From positions 1-64,000 of the forward strand of contig CAZTFU010000002.1 in the NCBI GenBank assembly GCA_964612925.1: a stretch of 64,000 bases of DNA, read 5' to 3'. The first letter of the stretch is position 1. Each line of letters opens with the position of its first letter. Shown here one piece after another: positions 35,394 to 45,380 of this stretch. Both the position numbers and the translations under genes were made by a program. This stretch comes from Phil1 sp964612925. Its GTDB lineage: Bacteria; Bacillota; Clostridia; Christensenellales; CAG-138. Under the pieces are notes generated by a model, which made no database searches, was not told the DNA's origin, and was given only the letters and a program-made list of their open reading frames with translations.

Positions 35394-38300
35394 TTATTCA
35401 AGGCTCATCTTGCCGTCAGAATCAAAGTAATGCATACCGGGCTCAATACCGTAATCGTTTGCATCGACCCACTTGTTTGCATCCTTGTACATCAAGCCAC
35501 TGCTTGAATTGAAGAGGTAGTAGTCTTCACCGATCTTGGTAAGGCCCTTTGCGCGGAAAACGGTCTCACTTTCAACGGTTACGCCATCTTCAGCCATGTT
35601 TTTAACACTGTAGTAGTAATAGGTACATATGTTACCTTCACCGTCTACGCCGTTTACAAAGCCGTTTTTGATAAGCTTGCCATCCTCGCCAAAGCCGTAC
35701 CAGCCGCTACCGCAAAGCATGGTCGTTTCAATGTAAACGGATGCATTTGCGATAAGTGCGCAGTTGGATTGAGCATAGTAGTATTCACCGTCAAGCTCAA
35801 GAAGCTGATTCGCTATCTTTATTCCATCAACAGTGAAGTAGAATACGCCATTCTCTTCAACTATGCTCTTTACGCCGTTTTCAATGTCGGGTATAAACAT
35901 CTTGCCGCTGACATCGAAGTAGTACATACCGGGCTCAATACCGTAGTCGTTTGCATCGACCCACTTATAGGTGTCGTTATACATAAGGCCGCTTGCGGAG
36001 TTGAAGAGGTAGTAATCCTCGCCGATCTTTGTGAAGCCCTTTGCACGGGCGATGTCACCGTTTTCGTTGCAGTAGTAATAGTAGGTGCATACATTGCTGT
36101 TCTTATCTATACCGCTGACAAAGCCTTCTTTAATGAGCTTGCCATCTGCGCCAAAGCCATACCAGCCGTTNNNNNNNNNNNNNNNNNNNNNNNNNNNNNN
36201 NNNNNNNNNNNNNNNNNNNNNNNNNNNNNNNNNNNNNNNNNNNNNNNNNNNNNNNNNNNNNNNNNNNNNNTGACAAAGCCTTCTTTAATGAGCTTGCCAT
36301 CTGCGCCAAAGCCATACCAGCCGTTGCCGCAAAGGAGAGTGGTTTCAATATAGACGGATGCATTGGTAACAAGCACGCCGTTAGACTGAGCGAAGTAGTA
36401 TTCTCCATCGAGCTCAAGAAGCTGATTTGTCATCTTCACGCCGTCAACAGTGAAATAAAGCTTGCCGTTTTCTTCAACTATCTGCTTAACACCTGTTTCG
36501 GTATTGGGCACAAACATCTTACCGTCAGCGTCGAAGTAATGTATACCCGACTCCACACCGTAATCATTTGTGCCGACCCACATGTTGGCATCTCTGTACA
36601 TAAGGCCGCTGCCCGAATTGAAGAGGTAATAATCCTCATCAATCTTAGTGAAGCCCTTTGCACGAACTGCATTGCTGTAGTAGTAAGTGGAGAGATTGCC
36701 TTCATCATCATATACGTTGATGAAGCCGTTCTTGATGAGCTTGCCATCCTCACCAAAGCCATACCAACCGTTGCCGCTAAGCATGCTCGTTTCAATGTAA
36801 ACGGATGCATTGGTAACAAGCACTCCATTGGACTGGGCGAAGTAGTATTCACCGTCAAGCTCAAGGAGCTGACTTGCCATCTTTACGCCGTCAATGGTGA
36901 AGTACAGCTTGCCGTTTTCTTCAACTATGCTCTTTGCGCCGTTTTCCAAGTCGGGTACGAACATCTTGCCGTCAGCACCGAAATAGTGCATGCCGGGTTC
37001 TACGCCGTAATCATTTGCGTTTACCCACCTGTTGGAATCCTTGTACATAAGGCCGCTACTCGAGTTGAAGATGTAGTAATCATCGCCGATCTTGGTAAAG
37101 CCCTTTGCGCGAACGTAATTTGTGAAGTAATACGTCTTATCTTTTATGGTTGCAAAACCATCGGATACGATATATCCGTTTTCATCGCAAAGATAGCTGC
37201 CCCTTTCAAGCTCGCATCCTACCGTATTGCCGTCAACATAGCAGGAGTCGTTCTTTACGACCTTACCCATGGTTATGGTGAATATGATACCGTCTTCGAC
37301 CTTTATTGCACCATAGAAAACCTTCCCGTTTTCATCACAGTAATAGGTTTCGCCCTTATAGGTTACAAAGCCGCTGCACTTGCCGATAAGCAGGCCTGTT
37401 TCTTCATCAAAGTTATACCAATAGTAGTCGGCATGGTTGTATTCCTGATGAGGAGTAATGCCGCGAGCAACATAGCCGTTGCCGTCGATCCAATATGTAC
37501 CCTCTTCAAGATTTACCCACTTGCTTTCAAGATACTTTTTACCGAAGTAGTATCTTGTGCCGCCTTTTTCTTCAACAAAAGCACCGCGTACAAGAACGCC
37601 CTCATCGTTGAAGGTGAATTCCTTGTTGTCAACGGCGAATACGCCTGTGACCGCCGCATAATCGGCAGGGTTGAAATAGTAGATATCGGCACTGTCCAAA
37701 GCGGAACGCCAACCGGTATACAGTTCGCCTTCGATAGTATAATACTGCTTGCCCTTAACGGTTACTATGCCGGACGGGATATCGCCGCATTTTGCGCAGA
37801 ACACCTTGTTATCGGCATCAAAACGATAGGTATGACGACCCTCGGGGCAGGCGGAATCGGAATGATACTTGGTGTATTCATCTATCAATTCACCGTTAAC
37901 ATCCTTTGCCATTATCGTAATACTGCTTGAGGATGCTTCAACGGAGAGATACATAGCACCGTAGGTATCGTTTACAAGCGCAAAGTTATATGAAGGATCT
38001 TTGGTAACATCATAGCTCTTTTCACCTGTGGAGCCGCATATGAAGTAGACAACACCGTCATCATCAACGGCGCCATCGTACATTGGCTCTGTACGGGCAT
38101 ATGAATGGTCATGACCGGAGAATACAAAGTCTATGCCTGCTTCCTGAAGAACAGGGGGGAGGTTATCATGCACAAAGGAATTGATAGCATCGGCATTGGT
38201 GCCGTACGCGGGAACGTGCATAACAAGTATCTTCCATGTGCAGGAGGAGTAGAGCGCATCGTCAACAAGCCAATCAAATGCCGCCTGATACTTACCCGTA

Positions 38301-41300
38301 GCGGAATAGTTGATAACCGCTACATAGACATCACCATACTCAACCGAATAATAGCTACCGTCACCACGCACGGGCAGATTGTATATGGCTTTGCTTATGT
38401 CAGCGTTGTCGTCACCATAGTATTCATGGTTACCAAGAACATGGATAAGGTCAACGCCACCCATTGTTTCGGCATTGAAAACGGTGGAAAGCGCATTCCA
38501 ATAGATGTACTTTGTGCTGTCATCAACGGCATCGCCCGTTTGAATGGCGAAATCGTAATCAACGCTGTTTGTACGGAGCGAATCAAGTATGCTCTTTACA
38601 TTCTCGGTGTTTGTGGTCTGAGTGTCGCCGATAATGAAGAAGTTGGTCTTTGACGTGTCTTTGTCCGTGGTGAACGAAAGCGCATCGCTCCATGTTTCAC
38701 CGTCACCGACGACGTAATAATATGTTGTGCCGCTTGCAAGGCCGCTCAGCTTAACACTGCATGCGCGGGCAGATTCGGCGGAGAAGTGCACAAGCTGAGT
38801 ACTGCCGTCATACTCCGTATATTCGGCGGCATCATTTGCGGAAGGATCCTCGGTATACAGCCTTAAAACAGCCTTGTCATTAGAGGATACGCCCGAAAGC
38901 CAAGTAATGTTCTTGCTACTTGGGGATGCGGCATTGTGCTGAACAAAATACGGATTTGCCGTACCGTCACCCGCAACGGAGTGAACCGTAATGCTTTGAT
39001 TCCACGAACGCAGTATTTTGCTGTCGGTGGAATTGTATGCATACGCAGTGACCTCGCCTGCCGTATTCAAAGTGACCTGAGCAAGACCCTCGGCATCCGT
39101 TTCAAGCTCATTGGTCAATCCGCTGATGTGAACGAGTGCACCTTCAACGGCCTTGCCGTTTTCGTCCGTAACTTTCAGCTCAAACGGATACCCTATAACC
39201 GAAGCTTCGGCCGTAAGCGTATAATACGCCTTCACGGGAACGGATACGGTGGGCAAACTGAAGCTGTTTGTAAAGTCGCTTGTGTTGACCGTTTCAAAGG
39301 AGCCCGAGATAACGCTGTAGGTGAATTTTGCTCCGTCCGTCAGCGTTTCGGGAACGTTGAATGTCATAAGCGCTATCGTATCGCTTGAGGCATTTTCAAG
39401 GTCGGACTGAGAAGCCGTAAGAGTAAGCTCGCCCGTGCCCGAACTGTAGGTATAAGAACCGCTAAAGCCGTTTGCAAATGTAACGGTGGGTTCACCGAAC
39501 AAAACATTGAATTTTGCATTAAGCGCAACACTGCTTACGTTGGTGATGTTTTCGGCCTTCAGAGCAAGGGAGTAGGTGTTGCTCAAATAGGGCGCGGCAT
39601 CTTCATCCGCGGCTTCAAGGGAGACGGATGTATCGGAGTGTTCCGTACCGTCCACAACAAAATAACGAGTCTCGTTGGTTTCGTTACCGTAATTGTCGCG
39701 GATACGAATTCGAATGGAATGTAGGCCGTTGTCAAGGTGAACGTTAGGCAAGACCATAAGGTTGTCCTGCGTTACGACAAAGCCCGGATGCTCGTACATG
39801 TTGACGCCGTCAATGTACGCACGGACGGATTCAATATCCATGCCGGTTGCAAATTCACCGTCATCATCGGTAAATGTGGAAGCAAAGGAAATGGTGTTTG
39901 AAGTGAACACGGTGCTTCCGTCGGCGGCTATTTCCTCGTCATCGTCATAATTATAAACGGAAGTAACGGTGGGGTTTACGGTATCCTTATTGTCATAACC
40001 GTAAATGAATTCAATGTTGTCAACATAAATGCTGCCTGCCGCATATCGTTCGGGGTTGGTAGTAAAGCCTTCCGCAATAATACGTATGGTATAGTTACGC
40101 AGCATCTTAAACGTTCCGTCGCCCTTACCCACAAGGCTGTCCTGAACATAGATCCAACCCTTACCTGCCATATCGGCAAGTGAACAGGTTGAGACCGTTT
40201 CACCATTTTCGTTTGTATAAGTATAATAATATGTTACATAAACAGCTTTGCCTGCCGACTGAATAATGCTCTTTAAGCTATAGGCAGGGGTACCCTCGGG
40301 TACATATATCCACATGCCTATGCCTGTCGGAGATCCCGGAGCATAGTTGGTATTCTGCATATACCCGTAGCCGAGAACGGACGGAGCACCGATAGACCCT
40401 GTAAAATCATAATTTATTTTCAATGACTTATTGCCGAAGCGAACGGGTTCGCCGCTGTCTATATCGACTATCTCGGTAGAACCCTTTGCATTACGGTCAC
40501 TTCTGAGGCCGAAGTGGGACGCCATCTGTTCCTCTATGGTTACATTTGCGGGATCCTTGACCAAAAGGGAGCCGTAATAGTCTTCCGCATCGAAATACTT
40601 ATCTTCATAGACTATATTGCCGTCATCATCCGTTTTAACGGCCCATTCGGTGGTGCCGTCCTCATTGGTCACTTCTTCCCATACTTCAACGGTTTGAACA
40701 CCGTCCTCATAATCCCAGAACACGGAAGGAAGCTTACCGACTGCAACGGCAGCCGTTGCGGTGAGCACCGTGCCGTCCTTGCGTGTATATTTTGCTGTAA
40801 CTTCAAGGTCGCCGCTAAGGGATGAATTTGCTGTGAAGGTAGTTGTGCCGGGTTCTATCCAGCCAATCTGAGAAGCAGAGGTAACGGACGAATCGTTTGC
40901 GGAAACAAGCTTAACGTCCCACGTAAAGTCGCTTCCTTTATAAGTAACGGTACGACCTTCGCTCTGCATAAGCATTGTCATATCCGATGAAACGTCAAAG
41001 CCGAACGAACGACTTGTTTCAAAGAATGAAATCGAATCTGGTTCCAATATGGAAACAGTGGATGAGCCGCACACCTCTCCCTGATAAAGAAGCTCTGCGG
41101 TAACATCGCCCAAGGTGCCGTTTGAAGTGAACAGGCCGCTATCGGATATCGTGCCCATTGAATCGTTGGCAAGCTTCCAACTGAGACCGCTTGTGGGCAG
41201 TGCGGCGGGAGAGCCCGCCTTATCAACGCCCGCGGCATTGAATTGTACCTGAGAAGAAGGAGTGTAATAATCCGATTCCGTGGTAACGGAAGCGTGATTG

Positions 41301-42226
41301 AACACGCCGTCGCTTACGGCATTTGAAATAACGAGCAGACCGCCGAGAGTGGCGCGCTCCGTACCGTCGGAGGGGACGTTCTTTACGGAAAGGTCGCCGC
41401 CTTCACGCTTGGAAAGGAAGGTGGAGGAACCGCCGCCGTCGCAGTTGACCGCATCAACGCAGCCCAAGCGAATAAGGGTTTCGGCAAGTTCCGATCCGCT
41501 CATACCTACGGAAACGGGATCCTGACGACCGTCAACAACCAGCAGAACAAGGTTACCCTCGGCCGTTACGCCGATACAGGTACGCGGGGCCCTTGATGAG
41601 CTTGTATGGGTATGTTCGGAATAAACGCTTTTACCATCCTTAACGAGCCAACCGAAGTTAGCGGTAATGGCCTGCCACTCGGAACCGTCAAGGGGCTGGG
41701 AAGCCGAGCGAAGTTCCGCCGTGTTGTCCTTATAAACGACAAGATAACCGCCGCCCTGTGTGGTGTCCTCATGATAAACGGTGCCGTTTATAACAAGCAT
41801 ACCGAGCGGTTCAACGGTATTCCACGAAAGATTCACGTTGATTCCGCCAACTACGTTGTAACCCTTTTTAACGGCAGCTTCGGCTTGCTTGCTCATTATC
41901 TGAGTGCCGTAGTTGGTAGGATCCATGTCCTTATAAGAAGGCATGACCGAAATATCGGAATTGGACATGTCTATTTCAAGAACATATGCCTTATTCTGAT
42001 TTTGACCGGTGGAATCATTAAAAACATAATCAGTCTCTGTGGCACCGGGGGCTACCGCATAAGACTTTTGCGAGATCACACGAAAGTAATTCGACGATTC
42101 GGTCGATTGAACATTCGCGCTGTTTGTCGAAGCTGCGTTTTCAGCCAAAGCATTTATCGGTAAAATGCTTATAAGCATAAGAAAACACATAGCAAACGAC
42201 AGCATGTGTTTGGTGGTTGCTTTCAT
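35394..42226 (-). CDS. Giant secreted protein: phosphodiester-glycosidase and metallophosphatase domains with cell-wall-binding repeats
   Basis: Signal peptide at residues 1-28 (MKATTKHMLSFAMCFLMLIS, cleavage after NALA). About 45-300: NAGPA/DUF2233-type domain with VVGGINVNLSW, RTCIGVTAEGNLVLLVVDGR and VNCDGGGSSTFLS. About 300-860: Ig-like and carbohydrate-binding-like beta domains. About 862-1000: cohesin-like domain. About 1090-1190: purple-acid-phosphatase N-terminal domain. About 1192-1450: metallophosphoesterase with GDTQ, TGDAVDD, GNHEYYG, MHVPAYG and SGHDHSY. From 1475 on: cell-wall-binding repeats (GWYGFGEDGKLIKNGF type). The ATG at 42226 follows GGAGG by 5 bases. A 100-N gap interrupts the repeats; closing it by the 55-base overlap gives one frame of 2225 residues. 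Likely a cell-surface enzyme that removes sugar-phosphate decorations. Confidence 0.8.
36116..36325. repeat. Identical 55-base flanks of the assembly gap
   Basis: Bases 36116-36170 and 36271-36325 are identical, and the N run starts and ends exactly at their edges. This is the signature of two contigs sharing a terminal k-mer of 55 rather than a biological direct repeat. Confidence 0.9.
36171..36270. other. Assembly gap of 100 N
   Basis: Exactly 100 N, a placeholder length. The frames on the two sides differ by the modulo-3 effect of the placeholder plus the duplicated 55 bases (155 bases); removing them restores one frame. Confidence 0.98.
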
Positions 42227-42303
42227 CTTTCCCTCCATGTAGTTTTTTGTGTGGATTCTTGGTGACATGTCTGTGAATACCGCGTGACATATTACCCTAT
42301 GAG

Positions 42304-42333
42304 ATTCTAACATGACGCTATATATAAAATCAA
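42304..42333 (-). promoter_or_regulatory. Possible promoter of the giant secreted-protein gene
   Basis: On the minus strand TTGATT, 18-base spacer and TAGAAT lie about 80 bases before the ATG at 42226. Confidence 0.45.
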
Positions 42334-42388
42334 GCTAAAAAGGCTTTTTTCAAATAAAAAAATGCTTGCCCATATTGGCGAAATATGA

Positions 42389-42417
42389 TTGCATTAAGAA
42401 ATGAACAATGCTATAAT
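42389..42417 (+). promoter_or_regulatory. Probable promoter of the capsule operon
   Basis: TTGCAT, 17-base spacer and perfect TATAAT, about 70 bases before the first capsule gene and divergent from the giant secreted-protein gene. Confidence 0.6.
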
Positions 42418-42434
42418 TTTATAGATTCGGTCTT

Positions 42435-42462
42435 ATGCTTTTCGCAATGCGCGAACGAGCAT
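42435..42462 (+). other. Hairpin in the capsule operon leader
   Basis: ATGCT-T-TTCGC pairs with GCGAA-CG-AGCAT around an AATGC loop, two 5-bp stems with a small internal loop. No T tract follows, so it is not a simple terminator; it could affect translation or stability of the capsule mRNA. Confidence 0.35.
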
Positions 42463-42488
42463 GGGCGGAATGAGGGGGAAAATACGGC

Positions 42489-43145
42489 ATGATAACGTCA
42501 CCGTCCGGCTTTTTGGCGGAGGAACAGGTTTGTGTTCAAATAAAAAAGCCGGGACTTAGACCGCAAAAGGGATATTTAATGGCGAAGCGCATCTTTGATG
42601 TTTTGTGTTCGCTGTTTTGTATACTTGTGCTTGCGATACCGATGCTGATAATCGCCCTTATGATAGCGATAGATTCACACGGAGATCCCATTTTTAAGCA
42701 GGAGAGACTTGGATTAAACGGAAAACCGTTTCTTATATACAAATTCAGAACTATGCGTGCAGATGCGGAATTGAACGGGCCGCAATGGGCAACGGAAGAC
42801 GATCCGCGCTGCACGGAATTTGGCAGGTTGCTGAGAAAAACGAGACTGGACGAGCTACCTCAGCTTTACAATATATTGCGCGGAGAAATGAGCTTTGTGG
42901 GACCAAGACCCGAAAGAGCTTGTTTTTATGAAGAATTCGAAAAGTATATTCCCGGGTTTTCCTATCGCCTGATGGTGATACCCGGGTTGACGGGTTATGC
43001 GCAGGTCAACGGAGGGTATACGCTTTTACCTGAAGAAAAAATCGTTTATGACATTGAATATATTGAACATAGGTCAGTTTGGATGGATATAAAGTGCCTT
43101 TTTATGACGGTGAAGGTTCTTTTCAATGGGGACGGAGCATGGTAA
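42489..43145 (+). CDS. Undecaprenyl-phosphate sugar-1-phosphate transferase (initiating enzyme)
   Basis: Starts each capsule repeat unit by moving a sugar phosphate from a nucleotide sugar to undecaprenyl phosphate. The 218 residues have one N-terminal membrane helix (about 36-60) and the bacterial sugar transferase core: FKQERLGLNGKPFLIYKFRT, GRLLRKTRLDELPQLYNIL and MSFVGPRPER. GAGGGGG lies 10 bases before the ATG at 42489. A second ATG at 42579, behind AAAGGG, would remove 30 poorly conserved residues and is a real alternative. The sugar cannot be told from sequence alone. Confidence 0.92.
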   Translation: MITSPSGFLAEEQVCVQIKKPGLRPQKGYLMAKRIFDVLCSLFCILVLAIPMLIIALMIAIDSHGDPIFKQERLGLNGKPFLIYKFRTMRADAELNGPQWATEDDPRCTEFGRLLRKTRLDELPQLYNILRGEMSFVGPRPERACFYEEFEKYIPGFSYRLMVIPGLTGYAQVNGGYTLLPEEKIVYDIEYIEHRSVWMDIKCLFMTVKVLFNGDGAW

Positions 43146-43193
43146 CATGCCGCAAATAAAAAACGGAGAAGCGAGTGAAGGAAAGTATACTGT

Positions 43194-44000
43194 ATGAATG
43201 AAGTTCAAAACCCTCAGGTGAATTCGGGCGGCGAAGAAATATCGCTGTGGGACATAGTCAATATACTCTTGCGGCGGTGCTATTGGTTGTTGCTTGCGGG
43301 AATGGTTTTCGGTGCGGCAGTGTACTTTGCGGTATCGTTTCTTGTCACGCCGACGTATGAATCAAAAGTAAGCTTTTATGTATACAACAGTTCGAACAAT
43401 GTAACGCAATCCGGCACCATAAACAATAGTGACTTGCAGGCGGCGGAAAGCTTGGCCACAACTTATTCGAAGATACTTGAGAGCAACTCGGTTCTGGATG
43501 CCGTGCTGGAGGATATGGGTTCGGACACGGCGCTTTCCAGAAAAGACCTGAGCGAAATGATAGATGTATCCGTGATATCAAACACACAGCTGCTTGAAGT
43601 GGTGGTATCGACATCAAGTCCCGATTTTTCTTGCGCAATAGCGGAAGCTTTTGCCAATGTGGCTCCGACGCAGATAGTGCGCATTACAAAGGCGGGCGGG
43701 GTAGAAGTGGTTGATCAGCCCGAAGTTGCAACGGAAAAATCGTCACCGAGAACGGTTTTTGACTGTATTCTCGGCTTTTTGATAGGGGTATTTATAGCGG
43801 CCGTTATATTGATAACGCGAATGCTGTCCGATACTACGATATATCTGCCTGAGGATGTTGATAGAATGACGGGTGTTACGGTTCTTGGGCAAATACCGAA
43901 CATTAACGTAAAGGATGTAGAACGCAGCGAATGGACATTGACTGAAGGGAGGGCAAATCACAATGACTCACAAGACAAAAAGCCGCGCGGCAGCAAGTGA
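43194..44000 (+). CDS. Capsule chain-length and kinase-activator protein (Wzz/CpsC type)
   Basis: A 268-residue membrane protein with two helices (about 30-52 and 182-204) around an extracellular region, and a short cytoplasmic tail. LWDIVNILLRRCYWLLLAGM at the start is the Wzz pattern. In Gram-positives this subunit activates the separate CpsD kinase and sets chain length. The end overlaps the kinase gene by 38 bases, so the two are translationally coupled. Confidence 0.9.
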   Translation: MNEVQNPQVNSGGEEISLWDIVNILLRRCYWLLLAGMVFGAAVYFAVSFLVTPTYESKVSFYVYNSSNNVTQSGTINNSDLQAAESLATTYSKILESNSVLDAVLEDMGSDTALSRKDLSEMIDVSVISNTQLLEVVVSTSSPDFSCAIAEAFANVAPTQIVRITKAGGVEVVDQPEVATEKSSPRTVFDCILGFLIGVFIAAVILITRMLSDTTIYLPEDVDRMTGVTVLGQIPNINVKDVERSEWTLTEGRANHNDSQDKKPRGSK

Positions 44001-44727
44001 AGCCATTGCGGTGAACCGTAAGCGATTACTTGGCAACAATTCACCGTTTGCGATTAAGGAAGCCTATGTTAAGCTTCGTACAAGTTTGATGTTTTGCATG
44101 GCCAAGGATAAAATTCATCCGTGCAGAACATTTGTCGTAACAAGCTCAAATGCATCCGAGGGGAAAAGCCTTACCGCCGCAAACATAGCCATAAGCTATG
44201 CAATGCTTGGGAAAAGCGTATTGCTTATTGATGCCGACATGAGAAAGCCGACTCAGCGGCGCCTTTGGAAGGTGAGACAGGTGGCGGGATTAAGCGATTA
44301 CCTTGCGGATATTCGCAAGCTTGAGGCTGCAAAGGTAAAGGAATTGCCACTGTGGTTGGTGTGTACGGGAACGATACCGCCGAACCCTTCGGAACTGCTT
44401 GCCTCCGATAAAATGCGTGGTTTTGTTGAGGAGTGCGCAATCCGCTATGATTATGTTATCATAGATACGCCGCCTATAAATACCGTGGCCGATGCGCAGA
44501 TAATATCAACATATGTGGACGGGGTTGTTCTTGTATGCAGATCAGGAAATACAACTGCCGATGCATTGAATGCCGCTATTGATAATGTAAAGCGTGCAGG
44601 TGGAAACCTTTGCGGGGTTGTGGTGAATGATATGAATATGAAGTCCGTAAAGTACTCGTATAAATATAAATATGGGGACAAGTACGGCTACAAGTACGGG
44701 TATTCCGAATCGTACGAGGCGCATTGA
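43963..44727 (+). CDS. Capsule tyrosine autokinase (BY-kinase, CpsD type)
   Basis: A 254-residue cytoplasmic BY-kinase. Walker A TSSNASEGKSLTAANIA is near residue 63, Walker A' LLIDADMRKP near 87 and Walker B VIIDTPPINTVADA near 165. The C-terminus is a tyrosine cluster, SYKYKYGDKYGYKYGYSESY, the autophosphorylation site. Phosphorylation cycles control polymer assembly together with CpsC and the phosphatase encoded next. The upstream overlap supports this complex. Confidence 0.94.
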   Translation: MTHKTKSRAAASEAIAVNRKRLLGNNSPFAIKEAYVKLRTSLMFCMAKDKIHPCRTFVVTSSNASEGKSLTAANIAISYAMLGKSVLLIDADMRKPTQRRLWKVRQVAGLSDYLADIRKLEAAKVKELPLWLVCTGTIPPNPSELLASDKMRGFVEECAIRYDYVIIDTPPINTVADAQIISTYVDGVVLVCRSGNTTADALNAAIDNVKRAGGNLCGVVVNDMNMKSVKYSYKYKYGDKYGYKYGYSESYEAH

Positions 44728-44728
44728 T

Positions 44729-45367
44729 ATGGCGATTGATGCGTCAATAGACTATCATGCACATATACTGCCGGAGTGTGACCACGGGTGCGACTGCGTT
44801 GAAACGTCACTCAAACAGCTTGAAATGGCATCTTCGGTCGGAATACATACCGTATATGCCACACCGCATTTTTATCCGCATAAGGAAACGGTAGAAGCCT
44901 TCTTGACCAAAAGAAATGCGGCGGCGAAAAAACTGAAACCGCATTTAACGGAATATACACCCAAGGTTAAGCTTGGCGCCGAGGTGCTGATTTGTGACGG
45001 AATGGAAAAGATGGGTGACTTAAAAAGCCTGTGTCAGGAAGGCACCGATGAACTTCTTCTTGAAATGCCGTTTTATCAATGGCCGCACTCAACGTGGGAA
45101 ACGCTCTATTTGCTTTGCGAAAGGAGCGATATTCAAATCATTATTGCACATGCGGACAGGTATAGGCCAAAAGATATAGAAAAGCTGATTAACGGTGGTA
45201 TTTCGCTTCAGCTCAATGTAAGTGGGCTTGCAAACCCGTTACGCCGCATGAGGTGTGTTTCGTGGGCAAAAAGCGGGAATGTTAAGTATATTGGCAGCGA
45301 TATACATATGCTTGAGCATGCGTATAGACAATGGAAAAGGTGCGGAAGGCTGCTGAAAGGAATCTAA
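44729..45367 (+). CDS. PHP-family tyrosine-protein phosphatase (CpsB type)
   Basis: A 212-residue metal-dependent phosphatase that reverses CpsD phosphorylation. PHP metal ligands are visible in DYHAHILPECDHGCD, TPHFYPHKETVEAFL, IIAHADRYRP and IGSDIHML. The ATG at 44729 starts just after the kinase stop; an upstream frame would overlap the kinase tyrosine tail. The usual DIHCHILPGVDDG reads DYHAHILPECDHGCD here, keeping the metal-binding His but changing the Asp-Asp step to Asp-His. Confidence 0.9.
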   Translation: MAIDASIDYHAHILPECDHGCDCVETSLKQLEMASSVGIHTVYATPHFYPHKETVEAFLTKRNAAAKKLKPHLTEYTPKVKLGAEVLICDGMEKMGDLKSLCQEGTDELLLEMPFYQWPHSTWETLYLLCERSDIQIIIAHADRYRPKDIEKLINGGISLQLNVSGLANPLRRMRCVSWAKSGNVKYIGSDIHMLEHAYRQWKRCGRLLKGI

Positions 45368-45380
45368 AGAAAAGAGGAGA

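Larger units (their letters stand above)
35394..37112 (-). repeat. Array of long cell-wall-binding modules
   Basis: Four copies of a module starting AKGFTKIGEDYYLFNSSSGL lie at the end of the giant protein, the last one cut short. Spacing of the same codon (+ strand positions 37101, 36654, 36037, 35545) gives 447 bases, 617 bases across the gap (462 after removing gap and overlap), and 492 bases, all multiples of 3. Each module holds several smaller aromatic repeats of the kind that bind choline or other wall polymers. Confidence 0.8.

Noticed and set aside
35985..36170. Apparent frameshift or gene break at the N gap
   Set aside because: The frame difference equals the modulo-3 effect of the 100-N placeholder plus the duplicated 55 bases, so it is an assembly artefact and not a pseudogene.
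35394..37112. Repeats that might be taken for a CRISPR array
   Set aside because: The period is about 450-490 bases, a multiple of 3, and encodes protein modules with no short spacers.
36539..37930. Open frame of over 460 codons on the plus strand opposite the giant secreted-protein gene
   Set aside because: It mirrors the codon pattern of the repeats on the coding strand, shows no family motif and has no ribosome-binding site; the minus-strand frame has clear domains.
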